This document shows positions 1-11,131 of a stretch of DNA of 64,000 nt, piece after piece. Below the pieces are notes generated by a model. That model made no database searches and had not been told where the DNA came from. It worked only from the letters and a program-made list of their open reading frames with translations. Both the position numbers and the translations under genes were made by a program. Source of the DNA: CAWJEL01 sp964647255 (GTDB taxonomy: Bacteria > Chloroflexota > Anaerolineae > CG2-30-64-16); NCBI GenBank assembly GCA_964647255.1, contig CAZYGI010000009.1, positions 19,555-83,554 on the forward strand. The letters run 5' to 3'. Within the stretch, counting starts at the first letter, position 1; every line of letters starts with the position of its first letter.

Positions 1-6
1 ATAGAC

Positions 7-41
7 GATGGCCAATGGGCGATGGACAATTGTCAATGGTC
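7..41. repeat. Heptad word array downstream of dtd
   Basis: Five degenerate 7-nt words run in tandem (gatggcc, aatgggc, gatggac, aattgtc, aatggtc), ending just before the dtd stop codon. The words resemble those at 41241-41286. It is one member of the short word-array family seen throughout this window. It may extend left of the window. Confidence 0.6.
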
Positions 42-46
42 CAGCG

Positions 47-493
47 CTAATGATCCGTCGTCTCCAACCACAACGTCACGGGGCCATCGTTGACCAGTGC
101 GACTTGCATGATGGCCTGGAACCGGCCGGTTTCGACAGGCAAACCCTCGGTGCGGAGCTTCTCGACGAAGTATTCGACCAGCGGCTCGGCAACTTCCGGC
201 CGCGCAGCCTGCACGAAATCGGGGCGGCGCCCCCTGCGCGCGTCGCCGTAGAGCGTGAACTGCGACACGACCAACACCGCGCCGCCCACATCCGCCAGCC
301 CCAGGTTCATCTTCCCGGCCGCATCATCGAAGACGCGCAGCCCGGCGATCTTGTGCGCCAGCCAGTCGGCCTCAGCACGTCCGTCGCCGTGCGTCACGCC
401 GAGCAGCACCAGGAACCCGCGGCCGATCCGGCCGACGACCTGCCCGTCCACCGTCACCGAAGCCTGGCTGACCCGCTGAATGAGTGCGCGCAT
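47..493 (-). CDS. dtd: D-aminoacyl-tRNA deacylase
   Basis: This 148-residue protein has the usual DTD length and both active-site motifs: SQFTLYGD in the middle and NDGPVT near the C-terminus. DTD hydrolyses D-amino acids (and misattached glycine) from tRNA in the cytoplasm. The ATG at 493 is preceded by GAGG seven bases upstream. It is the last gene of the minus-strand run moaC, moaD-moaE, ldh, dtd, but 178 bp with inverted repeats separate it from ldh, so co-transcription is uncertain. Confidence 0.95.
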   Translation of the reverse strand: MRALIQRVSQASVTVDGQVVGRIGRGFLVLLGVTHGDGRAEADWLAHKIAGLRVFDDAAGKMNLGLADVGGAVLVVSQFTLYGDARRGRRPDFVQAARPEVAEPLVEYFVEKLRTEGLPVETGRFQAIMQVALVNDGPVTLWLETTDH

Positions 494-528
494 CTAGTAC
501 CTCGCCACCAAGAATTTGAGGGGCCGTA

Positions 529-577
529 GTGGGACTTTAGTCGCTTTTTGGTCGGCGACGAACGACTGAAGTCCCAC
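529..577. repeat. 15-bp-arm inverted repeat between ldh and dtd
   Basis: Arms at 529-543 and 563-577 (GTGGGACTTTAGTCG and its near-perfect complement) enclose a 19-nt loop. There is no T-run on the minus strand after the hairpin, so it is a weak terminator candidate for ldh and may equally be a dispersed palindrome. Confidence 0.6.
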
Positions 578-636
578 GGGATGCTGTGCGATCGCCACTC
601 CCACCCATCACATTTTTTCTGTGGCGAGACGCCAGA

Positions 637-668
637 GGCTGGAAGCCAGCTTCCAGTATCCAACTTCC
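637..668. repeat. Heptad word array after ldh
   Basis: The heptads ctggaag, ccagctt, ccagtat and ccaactt follow one another and include a self-complementary stretch (CTGGAAGCCAGCTTCCAG). The array lies immediately downstream of the ldh stop codon. Confidence 0.5.
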
Positions 669-671
669 CGT

Positions 672-1628
672 CTACAGTCCCACGGCCTGCGCGGTTTCCT
701 TGAGCACTTGCGCCGAGCGTTGCAGCGCGGTCAGCTCGTCAGTGCTCAGCGGCGGCTCGAACACCACCTCAACCCCGTTGTGATCCACAATCGAGGGCAA
801 GCTCAAGCAGATGTCGGAGATACCGTATTGCCCAGTCAGCAAGGTGGACACGGTCAGAATGGTGTCCTGGTCGCGTAGGATCGCCTCAACGATGTGGCGG
901 ATAGCGAGGCCGATGGCGTAGTAGGTGGCGCCCTTGCGCTCGATGATCTCGTAGGCCGCGTGAACGACCTCGTCGGCCACCCGCTCCTGGATGTACGCGT
1001 CAAAGGAGCGCCCGCGCTGGGCGCTGAACGCCGCGATGGGCATGCTGGCGACCGTAGCCCGGCTCCAGACCACGACCTCGCTGTCGCCGTGCTCGCCGAT
1101 CACGTAACCGTGAACGCTGCGGGGATCCACCTCCAGCTTTTGACCGATCAGTGAGCGCAGCCGGCCGGTGTCCAACACCGTGCCCGACCCGATGACGCGG
1201 CCGGTTGGAAAGCCTGAGAACCTCAGCGCCGCAAGGGTCAGCACATCCACCGGATTGGCGACGATCAGCAGGATCGCGTCGGGCGCGGCCGCGGCGATCT
1301 GCGGGATCATGCTCTTGAAGATTGCGGTATTTTTCTTGACCAGATCGAGCCGCGTCTCGCCCGGTTTCTGTGCCGCTCCAGCCGTGACGACCACGATTCG
1401 GCAGCCGGCGCAATCGGCGTAGGTGCCATGCCGAACTGTCACCGGCCGCACGAACGGCGACCCTTGCGCCAGATCCATCGCCTCGCCCTCGGCCTTGCGC
1501 TCATTGACGTCCACCAGCACGATCTCGCTGGCCAGGCCGCTGATCATCAGCGCATAGGCTGCGCTTGCGCCCACTGCGCCCGCGCCGCCAACAATCGCGA
1601 TCTTGATGGGTATACACTCGAATTCCAT
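672..1628 (-). CDS. ldh: L-lactate dehydrogenase
   Basis: This 318-residue NAD-dependent dehydrogenase interconverts pyruvate and L-lactate. The Rossmann glycine motif (GGAGAVG) is at residues 14-20. Gln87 in AGAAQKPGETR marks lactate rather than malate specificity (malate dehydrogenases carry Arg there). Arg93, Arg156 and the catalytic His180 in GEHGDSE are all present. The ATG at 1628 is preceded by AGGAG seven bases upstream. It follows the molybdopterin synthase fusion by 45 bp on the same strand and may be co-transcribed with it. Confidence 0.95.
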   Translation of the reverse strand: MEFECIPIKIAIVGGAGAVGASAAYALMISGLASEIVLVDVNERKAEGEAMDLAQGSPFVRPVTVRHGTYADCAGCRIVVVTAGAAQKPGETRLDLVKKNTAIFKSMIPQIAAAAPDAILLIVANPVDVLTLAALRFSGFPTGRVIGSGTVLDTGRLRSLIGQKLEVDPRSVHGYVIGEHGDSEVVVWSRATVASMPIAAFSAQRGRSFDAYIQERVADEVVHAAYEIIERKGATYYAIGLAIRHIVEAILRDQDTILTVSTLLTGQYGISDICLSLPSIVDHNGVEVVFEPPLSTDELTALQRSAQVLKETAQAVGL

Positions 1629-1673
1629 AATCTATCTCCTCGCATTTCGGAACCGGATGGACCGATCGGAGCA

Positions 1674-2402
1674 CTACAACGCTGACTCAGGCCCTTCCAC
1701 CCAGCTCGATCCGTTGGGGCCGACCTCACGCTTCCAGATCGGCGCGATCTGCTTGACCCGATCAATGATAAAATGACAGGCGTCGAACGTCTCGGCCCGG
1801 TGTGCGGCAGCCACCGCGATCACGATCGAGATATCGCCGACTTCCAGCCTTCCCACCCGGTGAACGATGGCCACCGCAGCAATCCCAGGCCAGCGCGCCT
1901 GCGCCTCGGCCGCGATCTGAGCGAAGCTCGCCTCAGCCATCTCAGGATACGCCTCATACTCCAGATAATCGGTGGTGAAGCCCACGCTTTGGCCCGGTTT
2001 GCCCGCCGTGATGCCGCGCACCGTCCCGGCGAAGAGGGTGATGCTCCCGCGCTCCGGCGCCGCCACGCGGGCCGCGACTTCATCGAGGGAAATGGGCCGG
2101 TCGCTCATCTCGAAGGGGCGACGTGATCCCGCCCCTGCAAGGCCCGAGCCCCCGCTCACCGGCGGGAGGAGCGCCACTTCATCGCCGTCCGCCAGCACGC
2201 GATCCCGCGCGACGATGGCACGGTTGACGGCAACAGCCACCCGGCGCTCGGCCAGCCGCGCCTCCGGATGATTGGCCGCCAACTCCGCCAGGAGCCCGGC
2301 GACGTCAGCGCCGGCCGGCAGCAGCATTTGGAAGTTGCTGAACCCCAGCAGGTCGCGCAGCGCCGCAAAGGCGCGGATACGGATTGTAATCGTTTCTGTC
2401 AT
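1674..2402 (-). CDS. Fused molybdopterin synthase, MoaD-MoaE
   Basis: One 242-residue chain carries the small subunit MoaD (about residues 1-83) and the large subunit MoaE (about 98-242) of molybdopterin synthase, which inserts two sulfurs into cPMP. MoaD ends with the classic PPVSGG, whose terminal Gly must be thiocarboxylated, but here the chain runs on through SGLAGAG into MoaE. MoaE shows FAGTVRG, LEYEAY, HRVG and the late KQIAPIWKRE. A fused MoaD-MoaE (MoaX) is known in Mycobacterium tuberculosis, where cleavage after the GlyGly frees the sulfur carrier; the same is inferred here. The start at 2402 is chosen because AGGAG precedes it by six bases; an upstream in-frame start would translate the repeat. 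Confidence 0.9.
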   Translation of the reverse strand: MTETITIRIRAFAALRDLLGFSNFQMLLPAGADVAGLLAELAANHPEARLAERRVAVAVNRAIVARDRVLADGDEVALLPPVSGGSGLAGAGSRRPFEMSDRPISLDEVAARVAAPERGSITLFAGTVRGITAGKPGQSVGFTTDYLEYEAYPEMAEASFAQIAAEAQARWPGIAAVAIVHRVGRLEVGDISIVIAVAAAHRAETFDACHFIIDRVKQIAPIWKREVGPNGSSWVEGPESAL

Positions 2403-2417
2403 CGTCGCTCCTGATCT

Positions 2418-2503
2418 GGAGGCTAGAAGTTGGAAGTTGGAAGATGAAGTGATCGCCAGTGCCTGACCTCCAACTTCTAACCTCCAACCTCCAACCTCCA
2501 CTC
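2418..2503. repeat. Inverted heptad word array between moaC and moaD-moaE
   Basis: Words such as aagttgg on the left and cctccaa on the right form inverted arms (2418-2433 against 2470-2485, 15 of 16 positions complementary). The array overlaps the 3' end of moaC, so the MoaC tail WRLEVGG is encoded by repeat words. Confidence 0.75.
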
Positions 2504-2962
2504 CCCGCTCTTGCCCCCGCGCTTCTCCAGCAGGCGGATGTCGGAGATGACCATCCCGCGCTCGACAGCCTTCGCCATGTCGTAAATCGTCAACGCGGCA
2601 ACGCTGACGGCGGTCAGCGCCTCCATCTCGACGCCGGTTTGGCCTGTGCAGCGCACGGTCGCCGTAATTTCGACCGCCGAAGCCGCTTGGTCAAACTCAA
2701 ATTCGACCGCCACCTTCGTCAGCAGCAGCGGATGGCAGAGCGGAATCAGCTCAGACGTGCGCTTGGCAGCCAGGATGCCGGCAACGCGCGCGGTGCCGAG
2801 CACATCGCCCTTGGGCAGATTGCCTTCACGCAGCAGCCGCAGCGTCTCCCCCTGCATCAGCACGCGGCCTGCAGCGATGGCCTGCCGTTCGGTCTCGGCC
2901 TTGGCGCCGACGTCCACCATGTGCGCCTGGCCCTGGGAATCCAGATGGGTGAGTTGGCTCAT
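2477..2962 (-). CDS. moaC: Cyclic pyranopterin monophosphate synthase
   Basis: This 161-residue protein converts the GTP-derived 3',8-cyclo intermediate made by MoaA into cPMP, the step before the fused MoaD-MoaE downstream. Family motifs are clear: MVDVGAK near residue 15, LIPLCHPL in the middle and GVEMEALTAVSVAALTIYDM, followed by LLEKRGGKSG. The final residues EWRLEVGG look unlike other MoaC tails and come from a word-array repeat. The ATG at 2962 lies six bases after a TAAAAT -10 element, so the mRNA is probably leaderless. moaA was not seen in this window. Confidence 0.95.
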   Translation of the reverse strand: MSQLTHLDSQGQAHMVDVGAKAETERQAIAAGRVLMQGETLRLLREGNLPKGDVLGTARVAGILAAKRTSELIPLCHPLLLTKVAVEFEFDQAASAVEITATVRCTGQTGVEMEALTAVSVAALTIYDMAKAVERGMVISDIRLLEKRGGKSGEWRLEVGG

Positions 2963-2968
2963 GGCGGT

Positions 2969-2997
2969 ATTTTAGCCGCCAACGCGCGGTAGGGCAA
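2969..2997 (-). promoter_or_regulatory. Probable leaderless promoter of moaC
   Basis: On the minus strand TTGCCC (2992-2997) and TAAAAT (2969-2974) are spaced by 17 bp. Only six bases separate the -10 from the moaC ATG, so transcription should begin at or next to the start codon. Confidence 0.6.
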
Positions 2998-3014
2998 ACC
3001 GGCCTCGCGCGTTT

Positions 3015-3044
3015 TTGACAAATCCAACTGTTCCGTGCTAGACT
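3015..3044 (+). promoter_or_regulatory. Promoter of the ilv-leu operon
   Basis: TTGACA (3015-3020), an 18-bp spacer and TAGACT (3039-3044) form a good sigma-70-type promoter. The expected start near 3051 would give a leader of about 200 nt containing the leader peptide and attenuator terminator. Confidence 0.7.
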
Positions 3045-3071
3045 CCCGCCCGTCTTGAACCGGACTCAACC

Positions 3072-3158
3072 ATGATGAACGCAACTCTGTCGCTTACCGT
3101 CCTCTCGATTAAGGTGCTCCTTGTTTTCAAGGAGCCATCATCGGTTGGGGGGAGATAG
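3072..3158 (+). CDS. ilv-leu operon leader peptide, 28 codons
   Basis: The reading frame gives a 28-residue peptide in which residues 6-18 hold four Leu, three Val and one Ile codon before the chain turns hydrophilic; another Leu/Val pair follows within the same run. An 8-bp hairpin with a TTTT loop (3116-3123 against 3128-3135) covers the Leu-Leu-Val-Phe codons. A strong terminator lies 36 nt after the stop. This is the layout of ribosome-mediated attenuation, in which stalling at scarce Leu/Val/Ile-tRNA lets an antiterminator form. No strong ribosome binding site precedes the ATG, so translation is inferred. Confidence 0.65.
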   Translation: MMNATLSLTVLSIKVLLVFKEPSSVGGR

Positions 3159-3194
3159 GCCAGAAGTCAACCAACGAAGCGCAGCTAACTGACA

Positions 3195-3228
3195 CCGGGG
3201 CCTCCCAAGCGGAGACCCCGGTTTTTTT
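3195..3228 (+). terminator. Attenuator terminator before ilvB
   Basis: CCGGGGcCTC and GAGaCCCCGG (3195-3204 and 3212-3221) form a GC-rich stem with a 7-nt loop followed by seven Ts. Leader bases at about 3147-3162 (GGGA, a bulge, then GGCC) can instead pair with GGCCTCCC at 3199-3206, which would block the terminator; that antiterminator pairing is my inference. Confidence 0.8.
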
Positions 3229-3247
3229 GTGCCCAAAAGGAGGACTC

Positions 3248-4960
<1,713 letters not shown>

Positions 4961-4977
4961 CGAAAGGATCGGTAACT

Positions 4978-5565
4978 ATGGTGCTCGTTGATCGTACCAA
5001 CACCGCTGCCAAACAATCGCCTCATGTGCTGATGGCGCTGGTGGAAAACAAGCCCGGTGTGTTGACCCGCGTCGCCAGCCTCTTCCGCCGCCGCGGGTTC
5101 AACATCGAGAGCCTCACCGTCGGTCACACGGACAATCCAGACATCTCGCGGATGACCATCGCCGTTGACGCCAGCAAAACCAACGCCACGATGGTGGCGA
5201 ACAACCTGTTCAAGCTAGTCAACGTGATAGACGTCCAGGACGTGACCAAAGAACCCTCGGTGATGCGGGACTTGGCGTTGATCAAAGTGAAAGCGAACGC
5301 CCAGGCCTTGTTCGAGATCAACCAGATGGTCGAGGTCTACAAGGCTAAAGTCGTGGACATTTGCCCCGAATCCGTCATCATCGAAGTCACCGGCCCCGAA
5401 TCCAAAATCGAGTCCTTTGTCGGGATGCTGAAGCCCTACGGCATCCTCGAAATGGTGCGCACCGGCCTGGTAGCGATGGTGCGCGGATCGGGTTACTTCT
5501 CCGGGCTGCCGCCGGCGGGAGAGAACGGGGATGGTGACGCGGCGGCAATTTACGCGGAGAATTGA
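4978..5565 (+). CDS. ilvN: Acetolactate synthase, small regulatory subunit
   Basis: This 195-residue protein carries an N-terminal ACT domain (about residues 18-90, with NKPGVLTRVASLFRRRGFNI and the SLTVG stretch) and the C-terminal small-subunit domain. It activates IlvB and confers valine feedback inhibition in this family. It starts 17 bp after ilvB with AAAGGA upstream. The C-terminal tail after FSGLPP is variable and partly low complexity. Confidence 0.96.
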   Translation: MVLVDRTNTAAKQSPHVLMALVENKPGVLTRVASLFRRRGFNIESLTVGHTDNPDISRMTIAVDASKTNATMVANNLFKLVNVIDVQDVTKEPSVMRDLALIKVKANAQALFEINQMVEVYKAKVVDICPESVIIEVTGPESKIESFVGMLKPYGILEMVRTGLVAMVRGSGYFSGLPPAGENGDGDAAAIYAEN

Positions 5566-5576
5566 TCCGGAGCGCG

Positions 5577-5789
5577 CATGTCATTCTGAGCGCCGTTGTC
5601 CCAAGTCCTGCGGCGCGGCGGTAGGGAGCGAAGAATCTCTCAAGCGCGCGCATGTCATTCTGAGCGACGTTGTCCCAAGTCCCGCGTCGCGGCGAAAGGA
5701 AGCGAAGAATCTCGTGGAACACGGACGAGACCCTGCGCTGACGCAGTACTGCAACTGACCTTGAGTCGCAGACCCGCTCAGGGTGACAG
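5577..5789. repeat. Dispersed palindromic element, TCATTCTGAGC type
   Basis: Two near-identical units start with catgtcattctgagcg (about 5577 and 5649) and run to gaagaatctc. An inverted end, gctcagggtgacag, lies at about 5775-5788. Such units are common dispersed intergenic repeats in many bacteria. The element fills most of the 269-bp gap between ilvN and ilvC, so it is probably transcribed within the operon mRNA. Confidence 0.75.
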
Positions 5790-5834
5790 CAAATTCATAT
5801 CGGTACATCCATCATCCAAGGAGCACATTTCATC

Positions 5835-6857
<1,023 letters not shown>

Positions 6858-6934
6858 ATAGAGACTGGAGAGAGAGGACGGAGAGAGAGGACGAAGAGAG
6901 AGATAGAGGACGAAGAGAGAAACGGGAGAGGGGC
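6858..6934. repeat. GA-rich array upstream of the four-helix-bundle gene
   Basis: Repeated gagagagaggacg/gaagagagagata words form a purine-only stretch between ilvC and the small gene at 6936. The matching pyrimidine array lies on the other side of that gene at 7291-7331. Confidence 0.7.
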
Positions 6935-6935
6935 A

Positions 6936-7286
6936 ATGAGCTTTAAATTTGAGCGACTTGAGGTGTGGCAGCGGAGCGTAGCATTCGCAGATCGGGAGTT
7001 CTCGGTCACCGAGGGTTTCCCTCAGCGTTATCAGTATTCTCTGGGGGACCAGTTGCGCCGGGCAGATCTCAGCGTGCCGACTAACATTGCTGAGGGTGCC
7101 GGACGCGATGCGGCGAAAGAGAGCGCTTACTTCTATCGGATCGCCAAAGGCTCAATCTACGAGGTGGTCAGCTTGCTTGTTGTTGCGCAGCGACACAGCA
7201 TGCTCGACCCGCAGACGTACGCTGACCAGTACCGCGAAGCCAACGAATTGGCCGCCATGCTCACCGCTCTCGTCAAGGCACAGTAG
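6936..7286 (+). CDS. Four-helix bundle protein (23S rRNA IVS type)
   Basis: This 116-residue all-helical protein matches the family first seen encoded in intervening sequences of 23S rRNA genes (TIGR02436-like). Hallmarks are FERLEVWQRSVAFA at the start, SLGDQLRRADLSVPTNIAEGAGR in the middle and EVVSLLVVAQR later. Molecular function is unknown. It sits inside the ilv-leu operon between ilvC and leuA, flanked by complementary GA-rich and CT-rich arrays, which suggests it arrived as a unit. AGGGG upstream of the ATG can serve as a ribosome binding site. Confidence 0.88.
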   Translation: MSFKFERLEVWQRSVAFADREFSVTEGFPQRYQYSLGDQLRRADLSVPTNIAEGAGRDAAKESAYFYRIAKGSIYEVVSLLVVAQRHSMLDPQTYADQYREANELAAMLTALVKAQ

Positions 7287-7290
7287 CAGC

Positions 7291-7331
7291 GATTCTGTCT
7301 CTATCTCTCGTCTCTATCTCTCGTCTCTATC
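7291..7331. repeat. CT-rich array downstream of the four-helix-bundle gene
   Basis: Three copies of a 13-nt word (tctctatctctcg, the last partial) run in tandem. The array is the reverse complement in type of the GA-rich array at 6858-6934. Confidence 0.75.
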
Positions 7332-7348
7332 TGCCCAAGGGAGGCAAC

Positions 7349-8962
7349 ATGGATAACACTGACATCGTCCGCATCTTCGACACCACGCTGCGCGACGGGG
7401 AGCAATCGCCGGGCGCGACGTTGAATATTGACGAGAAGCTGGAGATCGCCCGCCAGTTGGCGCGGCTGGGCGTGGACGTGATCGAGGCCGGCTTCCCCAT
7501 CGCCTCGCCGGGCGACTTCGAGGCGGTGCGCCGCGTGGCGCGCGACACGGGCCAGCTCGAAAATCCACCGATCATCGCCGGGCTGGCGCGCGCCGCCCGG
7601 GCCGACATCGAGCGCGCCTGGGAGGCCGTGCGCGAGGCGAAGCGCCCGCGCATCCACACCTTCCTGGCGACCTCCGACATCCACCTGCAATACAAGCTCA
7701 AGATCAGCCGCGAGGAGTGCCTGAAGCGGGTGGGCGAGATGGTGGCCTACGCCCGCAGCCTGTGCCCGGATGTGGAGTTCTCGCCGGAGGACGGCGGCCG
7801 CTCCGACCCGGAGTTCCTCTACCAGGTTTTGGAAGTCGCCATCAAAGCTGGCGCGACCACGCTCAACATCCCCGACACCGTCGGTTACACCACGCCGGCC
7901 GAGTTCGGCGCGCTGATCCGGGGCATCCGTGAGCACGTGCCGGGCATCGAGGGCGTGATCATCTCCGCGCACTGCCACAACGACCTGGGGCTGGCGACGG
8001 CCAACACCCTGGCTGCGATCCAGAACGGTGCACGGCAGGTCGAGGTGACGATCAACGGCATCGGCGAGCGGGCCGGCAACACTTCGCTCGAAGAGGTGGT
8101 GATGGCGCTGCACACCCGGCCGCAAGTCTTCGGGCTGCGCACAAACATTGACACGGCCCAGATCGTCCGCACCAGCCGCCTGGTCAGCGCCTACACCGGC
8201 ATGGTGGTCCAGCCGAACAAGGCGATCGTCGGCGCCAACGCGTTCGCGCACGAGGCCGGCATCCACCAGGATGGCGTGATGAAGAACCCGCTGACCTACG
8301 AGATCATGAAGCCGGAGACCGTGGGCCTGACCGAGAGCAAGCTGGTGTTGGGCAAGCACAGCGGCCGGCATGCGTTCTTAAGCAAGGTGGCCGGGCTGGG
8401 CTACGACCTCAAGGCCGACGACGCCAACCGCGTCTTCGAGCGATTCAAGGAGTTGTGCGACAAGAAGAAGGTCGTCGCGGACGCGGACATCGAGGCGATC
8501 GTCAACGACGAGATTTACCAGCCGATGGAGCTGTGGCGGCTGGAGCACATCCAGGTCTCGTGCGGCAGCGGTCTGCGCCCCACCGCCACCGTACGCTTGC
8601 GCGGCCCGGATGGCGTCGTGCGCGAGGACGCGGCCATCGGCACCGGCCCGGTGGATTCGGTCTACAAGGCGATCAACCGCATCACCCAGGTGCCCAACGA
8701 GCTGACCGAGTTCAGCATCAAAGCGGTCACCGAGGGCATCGACGCGGTCGGCGAGGTGACCATCCGCATCGAGCCGCTGGCGGAAGGCGGCGCGCGCGAA
8801 GGCGGGACCAACGGCGACGCCTATCTCACCCAGACCGGCCCGCGCACTCGCACCTACAGCGGCCACGGCGCGGACATGGACATCATCGTCGCCAGCGCCA
8901 AGGCGTACATGAGCGCACTGAACAAGATGCTCACCGTGGTGAAGGCGGAAGCGAAGGCGTAA
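7349..8962 (+). CDS. leuA: 2-isopropylmalate synthase
   Basis: This 537-residue enzyme condenses acetyl-CoA with 2-oxoisovalerate, the first committed step to leucine. It shows DTTLRDGEQSPGATL near the N-terminus, the metal-binding HCHNDLGLATAN, GIGERAGNTSLEE, and a C-terminal LeuA regulatory domain (about residues 395-525) that binds leucine in this family. The start is supported by GGGAGG six bases upstream. leuC begins two bases after the stop codon. Confidence 0.97.
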   Translation: MDNTDIVRIFDTTLRDGEQSPGATLNIDEKLEIARQLARLGVDVIEAGFPIASPGDFEAVRRVARDTGQLENPPIIAGLARAARADIERAWEAVREAKRPRIHTFLATSDIHLQYKLKISREECLKRVGEMVAYARSLCPDVEFSPEDGGRSDPEFLYQVLEVAIKAGATTLNIPDTVGYTTPAEFGALIRGIREHVPGIEGVIISAHCHNDLGLATANTLAAIQNGARQVEVTINGIGERAGNTSLEEVVMALHTRPQVFGLRTNIDTAQIVRTSRLVSAYTGMVVQPNKAIVGANAFAHEAGIHQDGVMKNPLTYEIMKPETVGLTESKLVLGKHSGRHAFLSKVAGLGYDLKADDANRVFERFKELCDKKKVVADADIEAIVNDEIYQPMELWRLEHIQVSCGSGLRPTATVRLRGPDGVVREDAAIGTGPVDSVYKAINRITQVPNELTEFSIKAVTEGIDAVGEVTIRIEPLAEGGAREGGTNGDAYLTQTGPRTRTYSGHGADMDIIVASAKAYMSALNKMLTVVKAEAKA

Positions 8963-8964
8963 CC

Positions 8965-10377
<1,413 letters not shown>

Positions 10378-10412
10378 ACGTGCGAACGTGTGAACGTGCA
10401 AACGAGGAATCC

Positions 10413-11021
10413 ATGGAACCATTCACCCAACTTACCTCCCGCGTCGTGTCGCTGCCGGTGGACAACGTTGACACCGATCAGATCATCCCGGCGCGGTTTC
10501 TCAAGACGACGGAGAAGACCGGGCTGGGACGCTCGCTCTTCTCCGAGTGGCGCTACAACGCCGACGGCTCGCCCAAACCCGACTTCGCCCTGAACCGGCC
10601 GGAGGCGCAGGGCGCGCACGTGCTGCTGGCCGGAGATAATTTCGGCTGCGGCAGCTCGCGCGAACACGCGCCCTGGGCGCTGGCCGATTTCGGCTTCCGC
10701 GCGGTCATCAGCACCTCGTTCGCCGACATCTTCCGCAACAATTCGCTAAAAAACGGCTTTCTCCCGATTATCGTGTCGCCGGAGGCGCATCGGCGGCTGC
10801 TCGACCTGGCCGCCGATGCATCGGTCGAGGTGACGATTGATCTGGCGAGCCAGACGGTCCGTTTGCCCGACGGCAGCACCGCGTCCTTCCCGATTGACGG
10901 GTTCAGCAAGACCTGTCTGCTGGAAGGCGTGGACCAGTTGGGCTACCTGCTGCTGCACGAGGCGCAGATCGGCGCCTACGAGCAGAGCCACCCGGCGCGC
11001 GTGAACACGCTGGCGCTGTGA
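10413..11021 (+). CDS. leuD: Isopropylmalate/citramalate isomerase, small subunit
   Basis: This 202-residue protein partners LeuC. It shows NVDTDQIIPARFLKTT at the N-terminus, GDNFGCGSSREHAPWAL in the middle and the conserved C-terminal region DQLGYLL. The ATG at 10413 with GAGGA upstream is chosen over an earlier in-frame start that lies in the octad array. Confidence 0.96.
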   Translation: MEPFTQLTSRVVSLPVDNVDTDQIIPARFLKTTEKTGLGRSLFSEWRYNADGSPKPDFALNRPEAQGAHVLLAGDNFGCGSSREHAPWALADFGFRAVISTSFADIFRNNSLKNGFLPIIVSPEAHRRLLDLAADASVEVTIDLASQTVRLPDGSTASFPIDGFSKTCLLEGVDQLGYLLLHEAQIGAYEQSHPARVNTLAL

Positions 11022-11036
11022 AGGGCGATAATCACT

Positions 11037-11114
11037 TCACCACGAAGACTCGAAGACACAAAGGCCACAAGGGTTTCGGACCCTGGTGAACTTCGTGCCT
11101 TCGTGTCTTTTTGG
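11037..11114. repeat. Inverted octad word array between leuD and cimA
   Basis: Octads cacgaaga, ctcgaaga, cacaaagg, ccacaagg on the left are answered by cttcgtgc, cttcgtgt on the right. The transcript could fold into an imperfect hairpin inside the operon. Confidence 0.7.
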
Positions 11115-11131
11115 CAAAGGCCAGGATCGGC

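Noticed and set aside
8455..8964. N-terminal extension of leuC by 170 codons
   Set aside because: It overlaps leuA in another frame and is Arg-rich shadow sequence; LeuC of normal length begins at 8965.
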